DNA from: Azospirillum sp. RU38E | GTDB lineage: Bacteria > Pseudomonadota > Alphaproteobacteria > Azospirillales > Azospirillaceae | Direction: 5' to 3' | Length of the DNA stretch: 64,000 bases | Assembly: GCF_900188385.1 (NCBI RefSeq) | Contig: NZ_FZOI01000008.1 | Location: 124,001-188,000 of the forward strand | In this document: piece after piece, positions 36,454 to 43,718 of the stretch | How positions within the stretch are numbered: the first letter of the stretch is position 1 | How the letters are laid out: every line of letters starts with the position of its first letter | Translations under genes and position numbers: made by a program | The notes under the pieces: generated by a model | Told to the model about the DNA's origin: nothing | The model's input: the letters and a program-made list of their open reading frames with translations, nothing else | Databases searched by the model: none

Positions 36454-37530
36454 ATGGAACAGGCAGCCATCGCATCCAGCCTGCTGGATCGCCGCCGCCT
36501 GTTGGCGCAGGCGGCGGCGCTTGGCGTGCTGCTGGTGGCCGGGCGGCCCCGCCCCCTGCGGGCTGCCGCAGCGCCCCCGCCGGTGGACCTGCAGGATATC
36601 ACCGCCCTGATCGAGGCGGCGATGCAGCGCCATGGGCTGGACGGGGTGGCGGCCGTGGCGCTGCATCACGGTCAGACGCTCTATCGTGGCTATTTCGGCA
36701 ATATCGGCCCGGCCACCCCGGTGCCGGTGGCCTCGGCCAGCAAATGGGTGGCCGGGCTGCTGGTGATGTCCTTCGTGACAGAAGGCCGGCTGCGCCTGGA
36801 CCTGACGCTGGGGGAGGCCGGCATTGCCCCGCACGGCACCCCGGCCGCCGCCATCACGCTGGCTCAGTTGATGAGCCATACGTCCGGCCTACCCACGCCC
36901 GGGCCCTGGCGGCTGGACCGGCGCTATGCCAAGCCGGCCGACGCCGCCCGCGCCGTGCCCGGCCTGGACCTATCCGGCACGCCGGGCACTGTCTTCGCCT
37001 ATGGTGGCCTGTCCATGCAGGTCGCGGGCTTTCTGGTGGAACAGGCCGGCGGGGCGGATTGGAACAGCCTGTTCCGCCGCCGCATCGCCGATCCGCTGGG
37101 CCTGACACAAGCCTGCCGCTGGGGCGACAAATGGGGGATCGGCGGCGGGCTGGTCGCCACGCCGGATGATTATGAACGCATCCTGTGCCTGATCATGGCC
37201 AGGGGGGTGAGCCCGGCGGGGCGCCGTATCCTGCCGGAAAGCGCCTTCGCCGCCATGGAGCGCAACCTGTCGGCTGGCGCCAAGCGGCTCAGCCAACCCG
37301 ATGCGGCGGCGTTGCTGGCCGGTTATGGTGTGGGCCTGTGGTGCGAGACGGCGGCGGAAGATGGTTCCTGCCCTATCATTTCCAGCCCCGGCGCCTTTGG
37401 CACCTATCCCCGCATCGACCGCCCGCGCGATCTGACCATCCTGCTGGTGGTAAAGGACCAGTTGCGGCGGCTGGTAGCGGATTGGCGCGGCGTGATGACG
37501 GCCATGACGGCGGTAGCGGATACCCGTTGA
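36454..37530 (+). CDS. Serine hydrolase, beta-lactamase/class C family
   Basis: The 358-residue protein has a twin-arginine-like signal (DRRRLLAQAAALGVLLVAG) and a beta-lactamase/D-alanyl carboxypeptidase fold. The catalytic SxxK is SASKWVAG, followed by LAQLMSHTSGLPTPG. In the second motif, YGG in FAYGGLSMQVAG replaces the usual Y-x-N. These proteins are usually esterases or DD-peptidases rather than antibiotic-resistance enzymes; true beta-lactam activity is unlikely but not excluded. The start is just past the hslU hairpin. Confidence 0.85.
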   Translation: MEQAAIASSLLDRRRLLAQAAALGVLLVAGRPRPLRAAAAPPPVDLQDITALIEAAMQRHGLDGVAAVALHHGQTLYRGYFGNIGPATPVPVASASKWVAGLLVMSFVTEGRLRLDLTLGEAGIAPHGTPAAAITLAQLMSHTSGLPTPGPWRLDRRYAKPADAARAVPGLDLSGTPGTVFAYGGLSMQVAGFLVEQAGGADWNSLFRRRIADPLGLTQACRWGDKWGIGGGLVATPDDYERILCLIMARGVSPAGRRILPESAFAAMERNLSAGAKRLSQPDAAALLAGYGVGLWCETAAEDGSCPIISSPGAFGTYPRIDRPRDLTILLVVKDQLRRLVADWRGVMTAMTAVADTR

Positions 37531-37573
37531 GCCGGTATAGGGGGCGGCTTTCTCCCAATACGCTTGTCAGAAT

Positions 37574-37678
37574 TTAGAGCCGGGTGCGTTTAAACGGAAA
37601 CGCACCCGGCTCTAATTCCTTGTTCAGCGAGCGGATTCACGCTCCAAAGCGATTCCGCTTTTCCGCGATCCGCTCTCA
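37574..37678 (+). repeat. Hairpin repeat family 3, full copy
   Basis: The long stem TTAGAGCCGGGTGCG..CGCACCCGGCTCTAA comes first, then the linker TTCCTTGTTCAGC. The compound hairpin GAGCGGATTCACGCTCC..GATCCGCTCTC follows. It is the inverted counterpart of 32013-32116 and abuts an R1 copy on its right. Confidence 0.85.
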
Positions 37679-37680
37679 TG

Positions 37681-37841
37681 ATACCTCCCCCTAAAGGTTG
37701 ACCTTTATGGGGGGCGAAGGCTGGCAACCGCCAGCTCAGCACCCTCATGGGCGCGTAAGCCAAGCTGCCGGAGGCAGCGCCCGGCGCATCAGGGAACGCG
37801 AAATCTCCCTGGATCGGTCACGATCAAGGGAGATTAGTATA
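37681..37841 (+). repeat. R1 palindromic repeat, full-length copy
   Basis: The copy begins ATACC and ends TTAGTATA. Hairpins are CCCCCTAAAGG..CCTTTATGGGGG, GGCTGGCaacCGCCAGC, a weak CCCtcatGGG, GCTGCCggaGGCAGC and AATCTCCCT..AGGGAGATT. It lies 2 bases after a family 3 element and 70 bases before the stop of the protease-partner gene, between convergent genes. Confidence 0.9.
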
Positions 37842-37913
37842 AAATGTAAAGGCTTGATGATCGGTCAGGATCACCAAGCCTTTAATTTAGGTGGGGCTTG
37901 TCAGGAACGGATA

Positions 37914-38273
37914 TTAGACCACCAGCGTCGAGGCGGCGCCCCCATTAGGAACCACCTCAATCTCGCCGCTTTCCAGCGGAGAGTTGTCAGTCTCCAACAT
38001 CTGTTGCCAAATTTTTGCTTCCGCGGCCAGAATGGCAGCCTGCATCCCATCCAGTGCATTGACAATACGCACCCCAGGCGTCGCGCTCAGTCGTTGCAAG
38101 AGCGGCTGCTTGGCTTCACGATAAAACTGCTTGGCCAAGGCCCGACGTTCAGGACCAGGGCGAACCGCCGCAAGGCGAACCGCATCCGGTTGAGCGTTCC
38201 ACGACAGGATAAGGGCGATTTCCTCACGGGGATCGCTGTTCTTGATCGCCACGCGAGCGGGCATCGTCAGCAT
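37914..38273 (-). CDS. Small partner protein of the cytosolic subtilase (possible I9-like inhibitor/chaperone)
   Basis: I do not recognise this 119-residue protein with certainty. Its ATG at 38273 has GGAG 6 bases upstream and follows the subtilase stop by 43 bases, so both share a transcript. No signal peptide is seen. Residues about 45-100 read KQPLLQRLSATPGVRIVNAL then DGMQAAILAAEAKIWQQMLE. This helix-strand-strand-helix order, with a PGV turn and an alternating strand, resembles the inhibitor I9 propeptides of subtilases. A stand-alone inhibitor or folding factor is therefore my hypothesis. The frame can extend to 38336, overlapping the protease gene. Base composition is less GC-rich than its neighbours. 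Confidence 0.65.
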   Translation of the reverse strand: MLTMPARVAIKNSDPREEIALILSWNAQPDAVRLAAVRPGPERRALAKQFYREAKQPLLQRLSATPGVRIVNALDGMQAAILAAEAKIWQQMLETDNSPLESGEIEVVPNGGAASTLVV

Positions 38274-38316
38274 GGCCGACTCCACTTGAATCCACGAAAG
38301 AGTCCCTAAAGTACCC

Positions 38317-39882
38317 CTAGAGACCAGATAGGTCAAGACGATAGAACGATCCCCTGGGCGATTTCACAATAGGAACCGTCATATTCTTCAGCTGTGACTT
38401 CAAACTATGTGGATCGATTATGGTTGTACTCTGACTAGCCAAGTATTCTTTTTCCAGAAGCAATGCCGCCGCACCTGCAACTAGCGGTGCTGCCATTGAC
38501 GTTCCGCTGCTCTTTCGGTAGGAAGCGCTGCTGCCATCCGCACTGATGATATCGACCCCTGGGGCATAGATGCCGGGTTTGCCCGCCCCATTCCAGCAGC
38601 TGAAATCAGCGGGTTGATCGGCTAGGTCCGTTGCTCCTACCCCCTTGACGTCCGGAAGAATGGCCGGGCTATGGACGGACCCCGGCACACCACTCCCATC
38701 GTTGCCGCTCGCCGCGATCGTCAATATGGAAGAGTTCTCCACGGCTGTTTGAATCAGGTTTTCAATTTTGGCTTTTGTCGAGGCCTCGGGCCCCCCGGGG
38801 GGATAATCTCCTAGGGTCAGAGACATATTAATGAGATGAACATCTTCGTCGATCAGCCAGTTCAACCCGGCGAGGATCTGCGCCAAACTGCCGCTGGCAC
38901 CGGAACCGACTTTCTTTGTCAGGACAGCCGCGACGAAAAGTTCAGATTTTGGGGCCACTCCAATGATACCGCCTCCCGCCAGGGCGGCCACATGGGAGCC
39001 ATGACCGTGATGATCATGCGCCTGAATTTGTGACAGCTCTCCCCCCAGTTGATCGAATTCCCGGTAGCGAATCGCGCGCCCTTGAAATTCCGGATGCTGG
39101 GCATTGATGCCGGTATCGAGAATCCCGAGCTTGACGCCCTTCCCCGTGAGGCCACGCGCCTTGGCGTGGGGGTGATTGATGACATCCAGGTGCCATGGCT
39201 TGGGGGGATATTTTACCAGGAACTTGGTTTTCTCCGCCCCCGCGGCTTGTCCATCGCTCCGTCTGTCTGCCCTCCCGTTGATGGGCGTGATCAGATGAAC
39301 CTCCTGATTTGACAGCACGGAAGCTCCAGCTTCGCGCAGTTTTTGGCGCAAATTGTCCGTCAATCCGGACATTAACACCGCGCCGACCTGTTCCAGGGGC
39401 TCCATTGACGCAACCGGAGGGCGAGGATTGTTGGCTGCTGCCGGACGTGGCTTGCCGGGCGTGACAGCGGTGCCAGCCTTCGCCAGATGGAGGCGCACCT
39501 GATGGCCCAATGCGTCATGAATGAAGCCGCGCAATGACTTTCGATCCGGCTTGTTCCTGCGCAACAAACGCGTTTCCACGCCTGCGGCGGCCATGGCGAC
39601 GGCACGGCTATCCAATGCCGGGATGACAATCCAGATATCCTCGGGGGCTACACGGGGAGCGTTGGCCGGTTGAACCGGAAAGGCATCCCGCGGAAAGCGC
39701 CGCAGCCATTCTTTGCGCGCGCGTCGCATTAGGCGGCGGCGTTCCCGGCGGGCACCGGTACTGGTTCCTTGTCGGGCCCAGCGCGTACGCAACTGCTCAA
39801 CAAGTGATGTCGCAGTCTCGATATTGGAGTTTGGATGAGTACCGCGCGAAACCCTCTTGAGTGCCTTCCATAAATGAGACAT
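38317..39882 (-). CDS. Cytosolic S8-family subtilisin-like serine protease
   Basis: The 521-residue protein has a complete subtilase triad: Asp in KLGILDTGINAQHP (about 256), His in DHHGHGSHVAAL (about 294) and Ser in SSGTSMAAPLVAG (about 462). The oxyanion Asn is in AASGNDGSG. There is no signal peptide. The first 220 residues form an arginine-rich N-terminal extension (TGARRERRRLMRRARKEWLR) and a propeptide-like segment GAVLMSGLTDNLRQKLREAG then ASVLSNQEVHLI. The ATG at 39882 has GGAG 7 bases upstream. An intracellular subtilase with a small companion gene and atypical base composition suggests recent acquisition. The target is unknown. Confidence 0.9.
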   Translation of the reverse strand: MSHLWKALKRVSRGTHPNSNIETATSLVEQLRTRWARQGTSTGARRERRRLMRRARKEWLRRFPRDAFPVQPANAPRVAPEDIWIVIPALDSRAVAMAAAGVETRLLRRNKPDRKSLRGFIHDALGHQVRLHLAKAGTAVTPGKPRPAAANNPRPPVASMEPLEQVGAVLMSGLTDNLRQKLREAGASVLSNQEVHLITPINGRADRRSDGQAAGAEKTKFLVKYPPKPWHLDVINHPHAKARGLTGKGVKLGILDTGINAQHPEFQGRAIRYREFDQLGGELSQIQAHDHHGHGSHVAALAGGGIIGVAPKSELFVAAVLTKKVGSGASGSLAQILAGLNWLIDEDVHLINMSLTLGDYPPGGPEASTKAKIENLIQTAVENSSILTIAASGNDGSGVPGSVHSPAILPDVKGVGATDLADQPADFSCWNGAGKPGIYAPGVDIISADGSSASYRKSSGTSMAAPLVAGAAALLLEKEYLASQSTTIIDPHSLKSQLKNMTVPIVKSPRGSFYRLDLSGL

Positions 39883-40096
39883 CAAGCCGCTCCATATTTT
39901 GAGTTTATATATGAATTTTACAGTTTTGATTTTCCGTCAACAAAAAAGTGTTTTCATGCCATATTTTTCTCTTTACAAGAGTATTCGTTCAAAAGCAGGG
40001 CGCTCCGGTCAGTTCAAACTTGCACCCGCGCTGCGTTTGGCTACGCTCTCCAGCGCAAATGAACCGGAAACGCGCCGCGCCAGGAGCCTGCCTGCC

Positions 40097-40489
40097 ATGC
40101 TGCAAACCCTTCCCCTCTATTTCACCTTCCTCGGCACCTCTGTGGCGCTGCTGGCGGTGGCGGTGACCATCTACATGATGATCACCCCCTATCGGGAGAT
40201 CGCCTTGATCCGCCAGGGCAATACCGCCGCCGCGGTCAGCCTGGGCGGCACCGTCATCGGCATGGCCATCGCCCTGTTCTCCATCGCATCGGGTACCTAT
40301 GCGGTGCTGGACCTGTTGATGTGGGGCGCGGTGGCCCTTGTCTGTCAGCTGGCGGTGTTTGGTATCGTCTGCCTGAAGCTGCCCGGTTTCCGCCAGGGGA
40401 TCGAAGAAGACCGGCTGGGCTATGGCATCACGCTGGCCACCTTCTCCATCGCCATGGGCATCCTCAATGCCGGTGCGCTCTCGGTGTGA
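40097..40489 (+). CDS. DUF350 (YjfL-type) membrane protein
   Basis: The 130-residue protein has four membrane segments (YFTFLGTSVALLAVAVTIYM; AVSLGGTVIGMAIALFSIAS; LDLLMWGAVALVCQLAVFGI; LATFSIAMGILNAGA). The glycine-rich second one is the DUF350 signature. CAGGAG lies 10 bases before the ATG; the open frame extends back to 39899, but those residues are not conserved-looking. It heads an operon with a PspA-like gene, a YgiB-like lipoprotein and a YgiC-like ATP-grasp enzyme. The same families cluster in the E. coli yjf/ygi loci. Confidence 0.88.
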   Translation: MLQTLPLYFTFLGTSVALLAVAVTIYMMITPYREIALIRQGNTAAAVSLGGTVIGMAIALFSIASGTYAVLDLLMWGAVALVCQLAVFGIVCLKLPGFRQGIEEDRLGYGITLATFSIAMGILNAGALSV

Positions 40490-40610
40490 TCCCGCCAACG
40501 GTATTTTTCACTAACCTTGGTGTGGTTTACCCCTTTTGCGCGGATTGGCGGCTTCCCACATCTGCTCCATCCGATACCGCATTCGCGTCTTCATTCAGGA
40601 GTTGTCAGCA

Positions 40611-41477
40611 ATGATGCAGTTCTTCCGCACGCTGTTGGGCGTCAAGGGTGAGAAGGTTGGCCGGCAGATCGTGGATGCACTGGTCGAACTGGACCCCAAG
40701 AGTGCCTCCACCGCCCAGTTGCGGGTGATGGAAACCGACCTGGACAAGGCCGGCAAGCTGCTGGCCAATCTGCGGGTGGAGCTGCAGCGCGAACGCAAGG
40801 AAGCCTTGGAAGCGCGGGAGAATTATAACCGCCGTCTGGCCGCCGCCGAACATCTCAACAGCCTGTTGGCCGGCACCACCGATGAGGTGAAGCGCGCCAG
40901 CCTGGAATCCAGCCTGGCCAATCTTTTGACCCAGTTGGAAACGCTGGAAAGCGAAGTGCTGATCGAGGAACGGGAGGCCGATGAGGCCGAGGCGCTGGTG
41001 GCGGAGGCCGAACAGGCCTACCGTGAGAAGGCCAAGATGCTGACGGAGGCCAAATCCGCCCTGACCAAGGCCGAACGCGACATGGAACGTGCCAAGATCC
41101 AGGAAGAGCGGGAGAAGGAACGCGCCAACCGCGCCGCCCAGGTGGCCGGCCTGCGCGGGGAGGGTGAGGGCTCCAAGCTGACCGTGGCGGTGGACGCCAT
41201 GCAGCGCCGGGCCCAGCAGGCCCGCACCAATGCCGAAGCCGCCCGCATGAAGGCCCAGGCCCTGACCGACCTGTCCAACCGGACCAGCGAAAATATGGGC
41301 GATGCCAATATCGAAGCCGCATTGAAGGCCGTGGGCAACAGCAGCGGTGCCGGTGGTGCCTCTGTTCAGGAACGTTTGGCCCGCCTGTCCGGCAAGCCGG
41401 CGGCCCTGGCTGCCCCGGCACCGGCCGCTGCCCCGGCCGATCCTGCCGCATTGCCCTGGCCCGGCAAACAGGGCTGA
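40611..41477 (+). CDS. PspA/IM30-like coiled-coil protein
   Basis: The 288-residue protein starts MMQFFRTLLGVKGEKVGRQI, an amphipathic helix suited to membrane binding. Residues about 40-240 form a nearly continuous coiled coil (LRVELQRERKEALEARENYN and EAEQAYREKAKMLTEAKSAL). The tail is alanine-proline-rich. The layout resembles phage-shock protein A and the E. coli YjfJ protein, although I cannot show clear motif identity. CAGGAG precedes the ATG. The position between the DUF350 and YgiB-like genes supports a YjfJ-like role in membrane maintenance. Confidence 0.78.
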   Translation: MMQFFRTLLGVKGEKVGRQIVDALVELDPKSASTAQLRVMETDLDKAGKLLANLRVELQRERKEALEARENYNRRLAAAEHLNSLLAGTTDEVKRASLESSLANLLTQLETLESEVLIEEREADEAEALVAEAEQAYREKAKMLTEAKSALTKAERDMERAKIQEEREKERANRAAQVAGLRGEGEGSKLTVAVDAMQRRAQQARTNAEAARMKAQALTDLSNRTSENMGDANIEAALKAVGNSSGAGGASVQERLARLSGKPAALAAPAPAAAPADPAALPWPGKQG

Positions 41478-41515
41478 GCCCGTCTCCGATACCGCCCAAG
41501 AAAGAAGTCACCGCG

Positions 41516-42187
41516 ATGACCGACAGCCAGCACCCCGCCCCCCAGCCGCCGCCGCGCAAGCGTCGCCGGTCCGCCTATATCTCCACCTTGCTGGTGGGTA
41601 GCGCGGCGGCGGTGATGCTGGCGGCCTGCGGCGATGACGATGCCCAGAAGACCGAGGCGAAGATTTTCCCCTCCGTCCAGGCCTGTGAGGTGGAATTCAG
41701 CGCGGAGGAATGCAACGCGGCGTTTGAACAATCGCGTCAGTTGCACCAGCAGAATGCCCCCCGCTTCAATGACATGAGCACGTGCGAGGCGCAGATGGGG
41801 GCAGGCGCCTGTCAGGCTACGGTGGTCGCCCAGCCCGATGGCAGTGTCTCCAACGTCTTCGTGCCGGCGCTGATGGGCTTCATGCTGGCCCGCGCCTTAC
41901 AGCCGCAATCCAGTTACGGCTATATCGGCGGGGGCAGCCGGGGATACTATTATCCCCGCCCGGTCTATGTGGACCGCGACGGCTATATGCGCAGCGGCAA
42001 TGCCGATATCGGCCGCTGGTCCGGCGGCTCCCGCGAAAGCTTCAGCCGGTCGTCGGTGCCGACCAGCGTTTCCACTACGGTCAGCAAATCCGGTCAGGTG
42101 GGCACGCCGTCGCGCACCACCACGCGCGGCGGCTTCGGCAAATCCTCCTCCAGCTTCAGCGGTTCAGGTTTCAGCGGCGGCGGCTGA
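41516..42187 (+). CDS. DUF1190 (YgiB/YjfM-type) lipoprotein
   Basis: The 223-residue protein has a basic N-terminus and a lipobox VMLAAC, and then the DUF1190 core: VQACEVEFSAEECNAAFEQS, NDMSTCEAQMGAGACQ with paired cysteines, VFVPALMGFMLARAL and SYGYIGGGSRGYYYPRPVYV. The C-terminus is serine-glycine-rich (SSSFSGSGFSGGG). In E. coli YgiB is encoded next to YgiC, the same pairing as here. It probably sits in the envelope and works with the ATP-grasp enzyme, but no activity is known. Confidence 0.9.
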   Translation: MTDSQHPAPQPPPRKRRRSAYISTLLVGSAAAVMLAACGDDDAQKTEAKIFPSVQACEVEFSAEECNAAFEQSRQLHQQNAPRFNDMSTCEAQMGAGACQATVVAQPDGSVSNVFVPALMGFMLARALQPQSSYGYIGGGSRGYYYPRPVYVDRDGYMRSGNADIGRWSGGSRESFSRSSVPTSVSTTVSKSGQVGTPSRTTTRGGFGKSSSSFSGSGFSGGG

Positions 42188-42220
42188 CCGCCCTACCCTT
42201 TCTCCAGGATGTGACCCATC

Positions 42221-43525
42221 ATGCAGCGTATGTCGATCCGTCCCCGCCCCGATTGGCGCGCCAAGATGGAAGCGCTGGGCTTTGATTTCCACACCATCCC
42301 CAGCCCGGAAGACCCCACCGGCATCTATTGGGATGAAAGTGCTTATTGGCTGCTCAGCGAGGCAGAGGTTGATCTGCTTGATGAGGCCAGCGTGGAACTG
42401 CACAAGATGTGCATTTCCGCCGCCCAGCGCATCATCAACGAAAAGCTCTATCCGCTGCTGAACATCCCCGCCAGTGCCGTGCCCGCCATCGAGGCATCCT
42501 GGGCCCGGCGGCAGGAAGGGCGGGAATTTTCCCTCTATGGCCGGTTCGATCTGGCCTTTGGCGGGGCCGGCCACGGCGATGGGATGCCCAAGCTGCTGGA
42601 ATATAACGCCGATACGCCGACGGGCCTGTATGAGGCGGCAGTGGCGCAATGGGCCTGGCTGGAAGATGTCTTCCCCGAAGGCGACCAGTTCAATTCCATC
42701 CATGAAGGGCTGGTGGATGCCTGGCGCGGCCTGCTGCGCGCCGACCGCCGGCTGGCCGCCGATGACGGGCGGCGCGGGGCCCATGAACAGTTCCTGGCCC
42801 TGCACCTGACCTGCGCCATGCCGCATACGGAGGATGAGGGCACGCTGCGCTACATCCAGGATACGGCGACCGAAGCCGGGCTGGCCACCAAATCCATCGC
42901 CCTGTCGGATATTGGCTGGACGACGGAGACCAGCCCCTGGGACCGGTCCAGCCGGTCCTTCTTCACCGATCTGGAAGACCAGGAAATCACCAGCCTGTTC
43001 AAGCTGACGCCTTGGGAATGGCTGGTGACGGATGATTTCGGCGGCAACCTGCTGGATCTGGTGGCGCGCGACAAGATCCGCGCGGTGGAGCCGGCCTGGA
43101 AGATGCTGCTCTCCAACAAGGGGCTGCTGGCCATCCTGTGGGAAATGTACCCCTATCACCCCTATCTGGTGGAGGCGCATTTCGACCGCCGCGCCTTTGC
43201 CCCCGGCACCCGCGTGGTAGCCAAGCCGCTGCTGGGCCGCGAAGGGGCCAATATCTCCGTCGCCACCCTGGGGCCGGGCGGTGCGCTGGCCGGTCGGCCG
43301 GAACTGGAAACCGCCGGGCCCTATGGGAACGAGGGCTATGTCTATCAGGCCTGGTCACCGGTGGCCTCGGCCAAGGGACCGGATGCCAAGGGCGTGATGC
43401 GGGACCATTATGCCGTGATCGGTTCCTGGATGGTGGGCGATGAATGCCGGGGCATCGGCATCCGCGAAGACACCAACGTTATCACCCACAACAGCTCCCG
43501 CTTTGTGCCGCACCGGTTTGAGTGA
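42221..43525 (+). CDS. Glutathionylspermidine synthase-family ATP-grasp ligase (YgiC/YjfC-like)
   Basis: The 434-residue protein matches the C-terminal ligase domain of glutathionylspermidine synthase. Visible motifs are YGRFDLAFGGAGHGDGMPKL followed by LEYNADTPTGLYEAAVAQWAW, TPWEWLVTDDFGG, KMLLSNKGLLAILWEMYPYH and VAKPLLGREGANISV. The last two hold ATP-grasp lysine and glycine residues. The N-terminal amidase domain of the E. coli Gss enzyme is missing. Such YgiC/YjfC ligases form an amide bond between unknown partners. The gene ends the DUF350 operon and is followed by a worn R1 copy. Confidence 0.92.
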   Translation: MQRMSIRPRPDWRAKMEALGFDFHTIPSPEDPTGIYWDESAYWLLSEAEVDLLDEASVELHKMCISAAQRIINEKLYPLLNIPASAVPAIEASWARRQEGREFSLYGRFDLAFGGAGHGDGMPKLLEYNADTPTGLYEAAVAQWAWLEDVFPEGDQFNSIHEGLVDAWRGLLRADRRLAADDGRRGAHEQFLALHLTCAMPHTEDEGTLRYIQDTATEAGLATKSIALSDIGWTTETSPWDRSSRSFFTDLEDQEITSLFKLTPWEWLVTDDFGGNLLDLVARDKIRAVEPAWKMLLSNKGLLAILWEMYPYHPYLVEAHFDRRAFAPGTRVVAKPLLGREGANISVATLGPGGALAGRPELETAGPYGNEGYVYQAWSPVASAKGPDAKGVMRDHYAVIGSWMVGDECRGIGIREDTNVITHNSSRFVPHRFE

Positions 43526-43533
43526 GGGGGCGT

Positions 43534-43607
43534 CAGCTTGCTTTAACCGGGCGCCCCCCGGACCAGCGGTCGCTGGCCACCAAGGGGCATTGCGAATGCC
43601 CTTTGGT
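43534..43607 (-). repeat. R1 palindromic repeat, truncated copy
   Basis: The right half of the element is recognisable: GCTTGCTTTA linker, CCGGGcgccCCCCGG, CCAGCggtcGCTGG and CCAAGGGGCATT-gcg-AATGCCCTTTGG. The conserved GCGTTCCC block and left hairpins are missing. Compare 49846-49890, which shares CCAAGGGGCAT. Confidence 0.6.
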
Positions 43608-43718
43608 TTGAGGCTTTGCCAATGTGCGACTTGCCGCGCCGCTGTCCTCGTGCCTAAAGTTTGTGCCGGGCGGCCGGGCGCTGGCTGTCCGGGATGTTGG
43701 CCGCAAGGGACGTCGTGC

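Noticed and set aside
36454-37530. True antibiotic-inactivating beta-lactamase
   Set aside because: The SxxK is present, but the second motif is YGG rather than YxN. The sequence looks like the broad esterase/DD-peptidase group.
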